Origin: Nannocystis sp. RBIL2
Lineage (GTDB): Bacteria; Myxococcota_A; Polyangia; Nannocystales; Nannocystaceae
Reading direction: 5' to 3'
DNA: 64,000 nt
NCBI RefSeq assembly: GCF_026626745.1
Contig: NZ_JAPNJW010000002.1
Location: forward strand, 3,558,151 to 3,622,150
Of this stretch, positions 31,685 through 39,089 are shown piece after piece. A program made the translations under genes and the position numbers. The notes under the pieces were generated by a model. The model worked only from the letters and a program-made list of their open reading frames with translations. It had not been told where the DNA came from and searched no databases. Within the stretch, counting starts at the first letter, position 1, and each line of letters opens with the position of its first letter.

Positions 31685-31708
31685 TACGGATCGGCTTACA
31701 GTCCCGCC

Positions 31709-32284
31709 GTGGCCGCCGACGCCCAGGACGACTCCCCCCGCCGCCGCGACGCCCGCGACAACCGCGAGCGCCTGGTCGCCGCCGCCCGCGAGGTGTTCGC
31801 CGAGTCCGGCTTCGACGTCCCGCTCGACGCGATCGCCCGCCGCGCCGGCGTCGGCCGGGCCACGCTCTACCGCAACTTCCCCGACCGCTACGCCCTCGGC
31901 TCGGCGATCTTCGAGCACAACCTCGCCACCCTCGAGGCGCTCGCCCGCGCGCACGTCGGCCGCGCGGACGCCTTCACGATCCTGCTGTCGGCCATCATCG
32001 AGCAGCAGATCGCCAGCCACGCCCTGGTCCCCGCGCTGATGACCGGGCCCACGGCCCCCGACCTCGAGGCGCTGCGGCGACGCATGACCCGCCTGCTCGC
32101 GGCCCCGCTGCGCCAGGCCCAGACGGCCGGGCAGATCCGGCGCGACCTGGTCGCCGCCGACGTGCTCTCCGTGATCGCCATGGTCTCCGCAGTGGTGATC
32201 CACGCCCCCTCCGTCGGCGCCCGCCGCCGCCGCGCCGCCCGGGCCCTGCAGCTCGTCTTCGACGGCCTGGTCCCGCGCAGCTGA
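31709..32284 (+). CDS. TetR-family repressor
   Basis: The 191-residue product starts at GTG 31709; the longer frame from 31673 begins inside the operator and is unlikely. The N-terminal HTH is RLVAAAREVFAESGFDVPLDAIARRAGVGRATLYRNFPDRYAL. The C-terminal ligand-binding half is helical and unspecific. A TACAGT box ends six bases before the GTG, so the mRNA is probably leaderless. It is divergent from the Coq4-like gene, with a perfect palindromic operator between. Confidence 0.9.
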   Translation: MAADAQDDSPRRRDARDNRERLVAAAREVFAESGFDVPLDAIARRAGVGRATLYRNFPDRYALGSAIFEHNLATLEALARAHVGRADAFTILLSAIIEQQIASHALVPALMTGPTAPDLEALRRRMTRLLAAPLRQAQTAGQIRRDLVAADVLSVIAMVSAVVIHAPSVGARRRRAARALQLVFDGLVPRS

Positions 32285-32463
32285 GCGTTTCTGGCGGATG
32301 CTCGAAGGGACATGTCCAAGAGGACATCAGCGTCCTCGCGGCCTGGACTCTCGCCTACGCCTCGTGTCCGAGTCCGCCGAGCCGCGGCCCAGCCGCCTGG
32401 CGCATCCGCGAGCGCGCTCAGGCGCATGACCTCGAGAACATGTCCGATGCGCCATGCAGCGCG
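32285..32463. repeat. Short gene-free stretch with palindrome copies
   Basis: Between converging TetR genes lie GGACATGTCC AAG AGGACATC (about 32309-32328) and GAACATGTCCGATGCGCCATG (about 32437-32457, a looser copy). Nothing else is seen. Confidence 0.5.
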
Positions 32464-33537
32464 TCACCGCGCGCGCCGGGCCGGCGCCGCCAGCCAGCCC
32501 GCGAGCTCCTCGGCCACCGCCGCGAACTCGAACGCCTTGGCGTTCACCCCCAGCTGGATCATCGCCCCCATCACGAACGACGTCACCACGCGCCCGCCGG
32601 CCCGCGGCTCGAGGTCCTGCCGCAGCTCGCCGCGCGCCACGCCGTCGCGCAGCAGCGCCTCGATCATCCCGGCCCAGAAGTCGTGCAGCGAGCGGAAGGC
32701 CGTCCGCGCCGCGCGGTCGCGCTGGCCTCGCAACACCAGCTCCAGCATCACGCGCCCGAGCTGCGGATCGTCGCGGAACAGCTCGCCTGCGGCCGCCAGG
32801 TGAGCCGCCACCCCGTCGCCGCCGCCCCGGGCGCCGGCGGCGACGAACCGCTCGCGCACGTAGGCGATCACCGCGACCACCAGATCTTCCTTGCTGCCGA
32901 AGTGGTAGTGCAGCGTGGCGATGTTGACCCCCGCCCGCGCCGCGACCTCGCGCGTGCGCAGGCCCTCGAGCCCGCGGTCGGCGATCGTCGCGTAGGCCGC
33001 CTCGAGCAGCGCCGCCCGCCGCTCGTCCGCCCCGGGTCGCGGGCGCCGCGTGCCCGCGTCACCCTCCTCGCCGACCCGCGCGCGCGAGCCGGCCACCACG
33101 CGAGCGCCCGCCGCCGTCCCTCGCCCACGCTCGCTCCCCGCCCGCACGACGCGTTCGCCGGCCACCTTGGCCCGTCGGACCTCGTCCACTTCGCCGACCC
33201 GCCGCTTCTTCGGCCCGCTCGCCTCGGCCCGTCGGACCTCGTCGGCCGGTCCCGCAGGCCGTTTCTTCGGCCCGCCCGCCTTCGCCCGTCGAACCTCGTC
33301 GGCCGGTCCCGCAGGCCGTTTCTTCGGCCCGCCCGCCTTCGCCCGCTGCTCCTCGCCGGCCCCGGCCGCACTCCGCTTCTTCGTCTCGCCCGCCTTCGCC
33401 CGCTGCTCCTCGCCGGTCCCGGCCGCGCCCCGCTTCTTCGGCCCGCCCGCCTTCGCCCTTCGGACCTCGGCCGCCTCGCCCACCCGCCTCTTCGGCCCGC
33501 CCGTCTTCCCGGCCGCTTCGTGCCTCGCCCGCGCCAT
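32464..33537 (-). CDS. TetR regulator with a long basic repeat tail at its N-terminus
   Basis: The 357-residue product is nearly twice the usual TetR length. The normal TetR part starts near residue 165: RRAALLEAAYATIADRGLEGLRTREVAARAGVNIATLHYHFGSKEDL, then a helical ligand domain. Ahead of it, residues about 14-135 are six or seven repeats of about 19 residues with the core AKAGGPKKRPAGPADEVRR, rich in KKR and alanine and resembling histone H1 tails. At DNA level two units near 33241-33354 are almost identical. The tail could add unspecific DNA binding. A start inside the array is possible but would still leave several units. Facing it is a VOC gene with a palindromic operator. Confidence 0.8.
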   Translation of the reverse strand: MARARHEAAGKTGGPKRRVGEAAEVRRAKAGGPKKRGAAGTGEEQRAKAGETKKRSAAGAGEEQRAKAGGPKKRPAGPADEVRRAKAGGPKKRPAGPADEVRRAEASGPKKRRVGEVDEVRRAKVAGERVVRAGSERGRGTAAGARVVAGSRARVGEEGDAGTRRPRPGADERRAALLEAAYATIADRGLEGLRTREVAARAGVNIATLHYHFGSKEDLVVAVIAYVRERFVAAGARGGGDGVAAHLAAAGELFRDDPQLGRVMLELVLRGQRDRAARTAFRSLHDFWAGMIEALLRDGVARGELRQDLEPRAGGRVVTSFVMGAMIQLGVNAKAFEFAAVAEELAGWLAAPARRAR

Positions 33538-33614
33538 CTCGCCGCTCGACGGTAGGCGCGGGCGCGCTCGCGGTCAAGCGACTTGACCGCCCCGCCGGGC
33601 CGGCGTAGACGTCC

Positions 33615-33642
33615 AATCAATTGATTCAATCATCTGATTGAA
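33615..33642. promoter_or_regulatory. Palindromic operator pair between TetR and VOC genes
   Basis: AATCAATTGATT (33615-33626) is a perfect palindrome, and TTCAATCA-TC-TGATTGAA (33625-33642) is a perfect 8-base inverted repeat just before the VOC ribosome site AGGAGG. The AT-rich patch stands out from the surroundings. It probably binds the divergent TetR. Confidence 0.7.
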
Positions 33643-33658
33643 ACCACAGGAGGACCCC

Positions 33659-34234
33659 ATGCTGACAGCCCTGCGCAACCGGACGATCGCCGCCGCCTTC
33701 ACCGCCTGGACCGCCGCCGTGCGCGCCCGCCGGGTGCTCGGCAGCCTCGGGCGACCGCGCCTGCGCCTGCTCGACCACGTCACGATCCCGGTGACCGACC
33801 TCGCCGCAGCCCGCCGCTTCTACTGCGACGTGCTCGGCGGCGTCTTCCTCATGGAGGTCGACGCCGCCGCCCTGGCTCAGTTCGGCCGCCCGCCCGCGCC
33901 CGACGACGGCGACGGCACCTTCCACGTCTCGCTCTACCTCGGCGGCGCCACCCGCATCGACCTGTTCCTCCAGCGCGACGGCCAGCGCGCCCCGCTGCGC
34001 GGCCACCCGCACCACGCCTTCCGTGTGGCCCCGCGCGACCTGCCGCGCTTCCAGGCCCGCCTCCACGCCCACGGCGTGCCGACCGAGGGCCCGCTGCAGC
34101 TCGGCTTCCCCGGCCAGGCCTCGCTCTACTTCAACGATCCTGCCGGCAACCTGCTCGAGCTGACCTGCACCGGCTACTCGCGGCCGATCCCGGTGCGCCC
34201 GCCCGACCTGTCCGGCCTGGCCTGGACCCCATGA
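33659..34234 (+). CDS. VOC (glyoxalase/dioxygenase-fold) protein
   Basis: The product has 191 residues from ATG 33659, after AGGAGG. It has one VOC module: LLDHVTIPVTDLAAARRFYCDVLGGVF at the start, and SLYFNDPAGNLLELTC with the typical PxGNxxEL ending. The metal ligands would be H in LLDHV, a second His (GHPHHAF area) and E in LLELT. The substrate is unknown; related proteins include lyases and extradiol-type enzymes or resistance proteins. Control by the divergent TetR is inferred from the operators between them. Confidence 0.82.
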   Translation: MLTALRNRTIAAAFTAWTAAVRARRVLGSLGRPRLRLLDHVTIPVTDLAAARRFYCDVLGGVFLMEVDAAALAQFGRPPAPDDGDGTFHVSLYLGGATRIDLFLQRDGQRAPLRGHPHHAFRVAPRDLPRFQARLHAHGVPTEGPLQLGFPGQASLYFNDPAGNLLELTCTGYSRPIPVRPPDLSGLAWTP

Positions 34235-34263
34235 CCCGGACGCCGAGCGCTGGCGAGGTCTCT

Positions 34264-34424
34264 CGAATGTCCCGAAAGACATGCCCTCTGAGACATCCCA
34301 CTCGAGCCGCGGCGATCGCCGACCTGATCATTCAAAAAAGTCCCGAAGGACATGCCCTCGGAGACACCTCCGAAGCTCATAAGCCAGCTCCCAGAGACAT
34401 GCCCCGAAAGACATGTCCCTAGTT
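34264..34424. repeat. Cluster of palindromes after the VOC gene
   Basis: Four or more copies in 160 bases: AATGTCCCGAAAGACAT (about 34266-34282), AGTCCCGAAGGACAT (about 34338-34352), a half-site pair GAGACATGCC, and AGACATGTCCC near 34410. They lie between converging genes and could act as terminators in either direction. Confidence 0.65.
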
Positions 34425-34438
34425 AGAGGAAGAAGATC

Positions 34439-36292
34439 TCACCGCTTCTTGAGCCCGCGGTACTTGAAGCCGATCGTCAGCTCCTCGTCGAGCGCCAGCA
34501 ATTTTTCAAAGTGGACCTCGTGGCCCTGGAGCGGCAGGCTGACCGGCACCGGCATCGCCCCGTCGCCGAGCGACCCGCCGGGGGCCGCCTGGTTCTGCGC
34601 CGCCTCTGCCATCTGCGGCGTGGCCGTCTGCACGTAGTTCATGTCCTCCGCCGGGATCGGGTTCGACAGGTAGCGGACCTTGCGGAGGTTGCCGTCGATC
34701 GACCGGCGCTTCACCTTCGCGTCGTCGGGCGCGTACACCGTCCAGGCCACGTACGTGCACGGCGCGTCGGCGCGGGGCAGCGTCGCGTTGAACTGCCCGC
34801 GGCCGTTGTCGGACGGCGGCGCTCCGTTCTCGACGTACACGATCTCCACCTCGAACGCCGCCAGCTCCCCGCCTGCCGCCTGCGAGCGGACCAGCGGGAT
34901 CATCACTCGCTTGTCGGCCGCCAGCGCCGGCTGGACCGCGCGCCCGCCGACCGACGCGCTCCACAGCTCGCCGCCCTTCGGCAGGGCCAGGCGCAGGAAC
35001 TGGCGCCGGTTGTTGCGGATCCGGTACTTCACCGACGTCAGCCGCCGGCCCTCCCGGGTCCACATCGTGCGCGCCCGCGTCTCGTCGAGCAGCGTCACCA
35101 GCACGTCCGCGTCGACGTGCTGCCACGCGCTCAGCGGGATGCTCACGTCGGTCCCGAGGTACTTGTAGCCGAGCAGCACCGGCTGCCCGGTGATGCCGAG
35201 GATCGCCGCCGGCAGCGCGCGCACGTCGACCGGCGTCGCGCCCTTGACGTCGCCGGCGTCGACCTCGAGGTTGCCGCGCGACTCGACCCCGACGAACCCG
35301 CGCGCGCGCTCGACCCCGACCGGCACCGGCACCGGCGCGGCGACGTCCTTGATGTCGCCGCGCACCACCTTCTCCATCTCGATGCGCAGCGAGTAGGCGC
35401 CCTTGGCCGCGTAGTTGAGCTGCACGCCGAGGTTGCCCTCGCCGTCGACCTTCCACTCGCGCACGCCGGCGCCGACCACGTCGAGCACCGTCATGTCCTT
35501 GGGCACCTTCAGCGCCAGCTTGTCGACGCCGGTGAACAGGATCGTGTACTGCGCGGTCGTGGTCGCGCGCATCAGCCCCTCGCCGAGGCTGACCAGCGTG
35601 TAGACCTCGCTGAGCACGCGGCTGGCCTGCTGCGCCGCCTTCGGCAGCTCGCGCTGCCACTTGACCTCGAGCGCCCCCGTCGACGGCAGCACCGCCTCGA
35701 CCACCCGCTTGTCGCCGACCACCTTGTCCGACTGCAGCTTGGCCCCCGCGACCGTGAAGTCGAGGTCCTCGCGGGCCGGCACCGACAGCACCGCCGACGT
35801 CGCCCCCGCCGGCGACAGCTGGAACGACACCCCCGACGACCCCTCGGCCGTCGTCACCGCCGCCGCGAACGTCACGTCGAGCGTCAGCGCCCCGCGCTGC
35901 TGCGTCACCAGCACGTAGTGCCCGTCCTCGATGACCACCGCCGCCTCGCTGTTGCCGATCTTCGCCGACTCGAGCGCCACCGTCGCCGGCAAAAACGGCA
36001 CCTTGGCGAAGCCCTTGGCCCGCAGCACCTCCACCCTGAACCTGGCCTTGAAGACAGCCGCGTACGGCTCGCCGTCCTTGAGCTGGACCTCGCCCTCGTA
36101 GCGGGCCGACGACAGCGCGTAGTCGAGCGGCGCCGTCGTCTCCTCGGCGCGGGTCTTCTCGTACAGCTTGAGGAACTCGTCGAGCTTCATCACCACCCGC
36201 TCGGGGTCGTCGGGCGCGGCCGCGGCGGTGACGGGCGACAGGGACAACAGGGTGACGAGGGCGATCGCTGCGCTGCGCATGACTGGTTTCAT
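34439..36292 (-). CDS. Large secreted protein, partner of the gene at 36289
   Basis: The 617-residue protein starts at ATG 36292, overlapping the previous stop by four bases. It has a signal peptide AAIALVTLLSLSPVTAAAAP, then mostly beta-sandwich-like sequence. A stretch around VKYRIRNNRRQFLRLALPKGGELWSASVGGRAVQPALAADKRVMIPLVRS and FEVEIVYVE has the same layout as one in the upstream protein (RNERAAHLRLTPPAG, VGGQTAAPA, IVPLLRS, FPVEVILL). The two are therefore domain paralogues, probably working as a pair in the periplasm. No named family was recognised. Confidence 0.78.
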   Translation of the reverse strand: MKPVMRSAAIALVTLLSLSPVTAAAAPDDPERVVMKLDEFLKLYEKTRAEETTAPLDYALSSARYEGEVQLKDGEPYAAVFKARFRVEVLRAKGFAKVPFLPATVALESAKIGNSEAAVVIEDGHYVLVTQQRGALTLDVTFAAAVTTAEGSSGVSFQLSPAGATSAVLSVPAREDLDFTVAGAKLQSDKVVGDKRVVEAVLPSTGALEVKWQRELPKAAQQASRVLSEVYTLVSLGEGLMRATTTAQYTILFTGVDKLALKVPKDMTVLDVVGAGVREWKVDGEGNLGVQLNYAAKGAYSLRIEMEKVVRGDIKDVAAPVPVPVGVERARGFVGVESRGNLEVDAGDVKGATPVDVRALPAAILGITGQPVLLGYKYLGTDVSIPLSAWQHVDADVLVTLLDETRARTMWTREGRRLTSVKYRIRNNRRQFLRLALPKGGELWSASVGGRAVQPALAADKRVMIPLVRSQAAGGELAAFEVEIVYVENGAPPSDNGRGQFNATLPRADAPCTYVAWTVYAPDDAKVKRRSIDGNLRKVRYLSNPIPAEDMNYVQTATPQMAEAAQNQAAPGGSLGDGAMPVPVSLPLQGHEVHFEKLLALDEELTIGFKYRGLKKR

Positions 36293-39024
36293 TCCTTGGC
36301 GATGAGCGGCTCCTTCGCCGAGATCTCGACCGCGTACGCGGCCCCGGCGGGGAGCAGGAGTCTTTGGTAACGGACGGCCTCGCCGACCGCGGGCACGACC
36401 ACCGACAGCGCCGAGGCGTGGACCTCGGGGGTCGGCATGCCCGCCGCATTGGGGCTGTCCTTTCGGCCATCTGCCTCGCTGCGCGAGCGCTCGGCCTTGA
36501 ATTTGGCGTCCAGCGCCCGGCCCGCGCGGCGCGCCGCGAGTCGACCGCCGGCCCGCCGCTGCACTGCCACGACCTCGACGGTGGCCAAGGCCTGCGCCGC
36601 CCGCGGCTCCTCCGGCGGCGGCGTCGGGCCGAGCGTCCCCGGCACGGAGCGCAGCGGCACGACGTCGACCACCGCCGTGAAGTCGCGCGTGGTCTGCTCG
36701 TCGGCGGGCGGCCTGGGCGTCGTCGCCGGCGGCCGCTTCTCGACCACTTCGCCGTCGAGCGCCGGCGCGTCCGCGACGCCGCTGTCCGCTGCCGAAACGC
36801 TGTCGACCTCGAACTCTTTCTCGACGTTCGCCGCATCGACCGGCGCCTCGACCGGCTTCGCAACCTCGCCCGCGGCCGGCACGTTCTCCGCCGCCTGGGC
36901 CGGCAGCCCAGCGCTGCCGGTCGGCGTCATCAGCGACCCCGACAGCGCGTCGTCGTCGAAGTCGTACACGCTGGACCCGCTCGACTTCGCCTTGCCGCCG
37001 ATCTTCTTCGTCCGCTTGCGCCGGCCCTCCGACGATTTGGTCTGGACCTGGCGGTACTCCTCGACCAGCGCCGCGTTGGTCATCTTCTGATCGACCACCT
37101 CGGTCTGCTCGAGCTGCGCCAGCTTGTCGCCGACGGCGATCGCCTGCTGATAGCTCGAGGCCGAGGCCGCGTAGTCGCCGCGCGCCCGCTCGTCCTCGGC
37201 CTTCTTCTTCAGCTCGGCCTGCGCCTGCACGTCGGCGTACGCGCGCGCCTTGGCCTGCTCGCGCACGCGACGCTGAAGGGACATGTCCTGAGAGACAGCC
37301 GATTTGCCCGCCACCACGTCGAGGTTGCTCTGCAGGCGGGCGATGTTCTCGTTCTTGGCCCCCATCCCGCGCAGCGCGTCGAGCTTGTCCTGGGCCGCGC
37401 TGAAGTCGTTGCGCATCCACGCCTGGACCGCGTCCTGGAACACCATGTCGGCCTGGGCCGCCCCGACCTCGCCGACCCCGAGCCCGTAGGTGATGCCGTC
37501 GCCGCGGGTGAACGCCGCCACCACGTCGCCGTCGCCCGCCCGCTTGCGCGAGCGGTAGCCCGGCGGCAGGTGCAGCGTCAGCCGCGACACCGCGATCGGG
37601 GCGTCGAGCGTCGGCAGCCGCAGCTCACGGATCTCGCGGCGCCGCCACTCGCTCGCCTCGCCGAGCAGGATCACCTCGACCGGGAACGACAGCAGCCCCG
37701 TCACCGTCTCGACCGAGCGCAGGAGCGGCACGATCCAGCTGCCGTCCTTGGCCCGGGCCGGCGCCGCAGTCTGACCGCCCACGCGCACCCCGATCACCTT
37801 GAAGCCGGCCGGCGGCGTCAGCCGCAGGTGCGCCGCCCGCTCGTTGCGGACCTCGTAGTGCGCCCGCACCAGCGCCCGGCCCTCGCGGCTGGTGGCGATC
37901 GTGTAGGCCGCGACGTCGACCACCACCGGCGGCCCCTCGAGCGGCACGAAGCGGAGCAGGCTCAGGCTGCCCGCCCCGGATCCGCCCTGCTGCACCAGCG
38001 CGGTCGTGGCTGTCCCTTCGACCAGGCCCTGGGCCCAGCCCGGCAGCGTCGCCGAGGCCACGTAGCTCCAGCCCGGCGCCTCGGGTACCGCCTCGACCTC
38101 GCCGTCGCGCGCCAGCTGCAGCGCCACCTCGCTGTGGAACACGTCGACCGGCGCGATCTTCGGCAGGCTCACCCGCGACTCGGCCGCCTTGCCGATCGCC
38201 TGCGACCAGCGCAGCTCGAGCTCGACGCGGTCGCGCACCGGCGCCTGCAGCTCGACGCGCACGCGGTCGCCCTCGCGCACGAAACTGCGGACATTGCCGC
38301 CGACCACCTCGAGATCCGCGCCGAGCCCTGCAGTCTCGAGCGCGAGCGTCGACACCTCGCCCTGCCGCACCTCCCACACCGCGCGGGCCCGGCCGCGCAG
38401 CTCGGCGTCGCCGACGGTCACGCCGATCCCCACCTTCGCCACCACCACCGGCGGGCGATCGGCCGCCGGCGCCGGCGGGGTCACGAACGACAGCGCGACC
38501 TCTCGCGCCCCGCTCCACTGCTTCTCGCGCACCGCCAGCGCCGCCTCGCCGTCGACTCGCAGCGCCGGCGCCAGCCCCGACGGCGCCGCCGCCTCGATCG
38601 TCCCACGCACCGCCGGCAGCAGCTTCAGCGCCACCGCCTCGCGCGTCGGATCGCCGGGCACGAACGCCTCGACCGTCAGCTCCACGCTGCCCGCCACCCG
38701 GCCCGTCACCGTGATCGCGCCCGCGGCGTCGACCTTCAGCGTCGCCGGGGCCGCGCCCCAGCGCGCCGACACCACCCGCAGCTGCGGCGCGTCGGCGAAC
38801 AGCTCGCCGCTGAACCAACCTGTCCCGAAGGACTTGATCGTCCAGCGCCCGCGCAGCTGCAGCCCGCCCTCGACTGGCTGAAAAGACAGCTCGCGCCGCG
38901 CGACCCACGGCGCCGGCGCGGCGGCCTCGGCCGGCGGCTTCGTCCATTCACGGTAGCGCTCGCCGGCGATCTCCGCCGACCCCGAGGGCGGGGCCACCAG
39001 TGCGAGCACGAGCGCGAGCAACAC
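36289..39024 (-). CDS. Large secreted protein with beta domains, coiled coil and low-complexity region
   Basis: The 911-residue product has a short signal LLALVLALVAPPSGSAE. The first 500 residues are predicted beta-rich domains, including the VGG...IVPLLRS...FPVEV block shared with the next gene. Residues about 560-720 are helical, with TPR-like AWMRNDFSAAQDKLDALRGMG and a charged coil. A Pro/Ala/Val-rich region follows, with VDVVPLRSVPGTLGPTPPPEE. Palindrome copies are read in frame as SFGTG, EGTAT, SQDMSLQ and GRKDSP, four in one gene. It is coupled to the downstream partner. Function is unknown; envelope scaffold or receptor is a guess. Confidence 0.75.
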   Translation of the reverse strand: MLLALVLALVAPPSGSAEIAGERYREWTKPPAEAAAPAPWVARRELSFQPVEGGLQLRGRWTIKSFGTGWFSGELFADAPQLRVVSARWGAAPATLKVDAAGAITVTGRVAGSVELTVEAFVPGDPTREAVALKLLPAVRGTIEAAAPSGLAPALRVDGEAALAVREKQWSGAREVALSFVTPPAPAADRPPVVVAKVGIGVTVGDAELRGRARAVWEVRQGEVSTLALETAGLGADLEVVGGNVRSFVREGDRVRVELQAPVRDRVELELRWSQAIGKAAESRVSLPKIAPVDVFHSEVALQLARDGEVEAVPEAPGWSYVASATLPGWAQGLVEGTATTALVQQGGSGAGSLSLLRFVPLEGPPVVVDVAAYTIATSREGRALVRAHYEVRNERAAHLRLTPPAGFKVIGVRVGGQTAAPARAKDGSWIVPLLRSVETVTGLLSFPVEVILLGEASEWRRREIRELRLPTLDAPIAVSRLTLHLPPGYRSRKRAGDGDVVAAFTRGDGITYGLGVGEVGAAQADMVFQDAVQAWMRNDFSAAQDKLDALRGMGAKNENIARLQSNLDVVAGKSAVSQDMSLQRRVREQAKARAYADVQAQAELKKKAEDERARGDYAASASSYQQAIAVGDKLAQLEQTEVVDQKMTNAALVEEYRQVQTKSSEGRRKRTKKIGGKAKSSGSSVYDFDDDALSGSLMTPTGSAGLPAQAAENVPAAGEVAKPVEAPVDAANVEKEFEVDSVSAADSGVADAPALDGEVVEKRPPATTPRPPADEQTTRDFTAVVDVVPLRSVPGTLGPTPPPEEPRAAQALATVEVVAVQRRAGGRLAARRAGRALDAKFKAERSRSEADGRKDSPNAAGMPTPEVHASALSVVVPAVGEAVRYQRLLLPAGAAYAVEISAKEPLIAKE

Positions 39025-39089
39025 GACGGGGCGACGCTACCCCCGGGGCCGCGGCCCGACAACCGGCCGAACATCGGACTTCGCGGGCT

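Noticed and set aside
31673..31708. Longer N-terminus for the TetR gene
   Set aside because: It would start inside the operator and add residues with no TetR character; GTG 31709 fits the promoter better.
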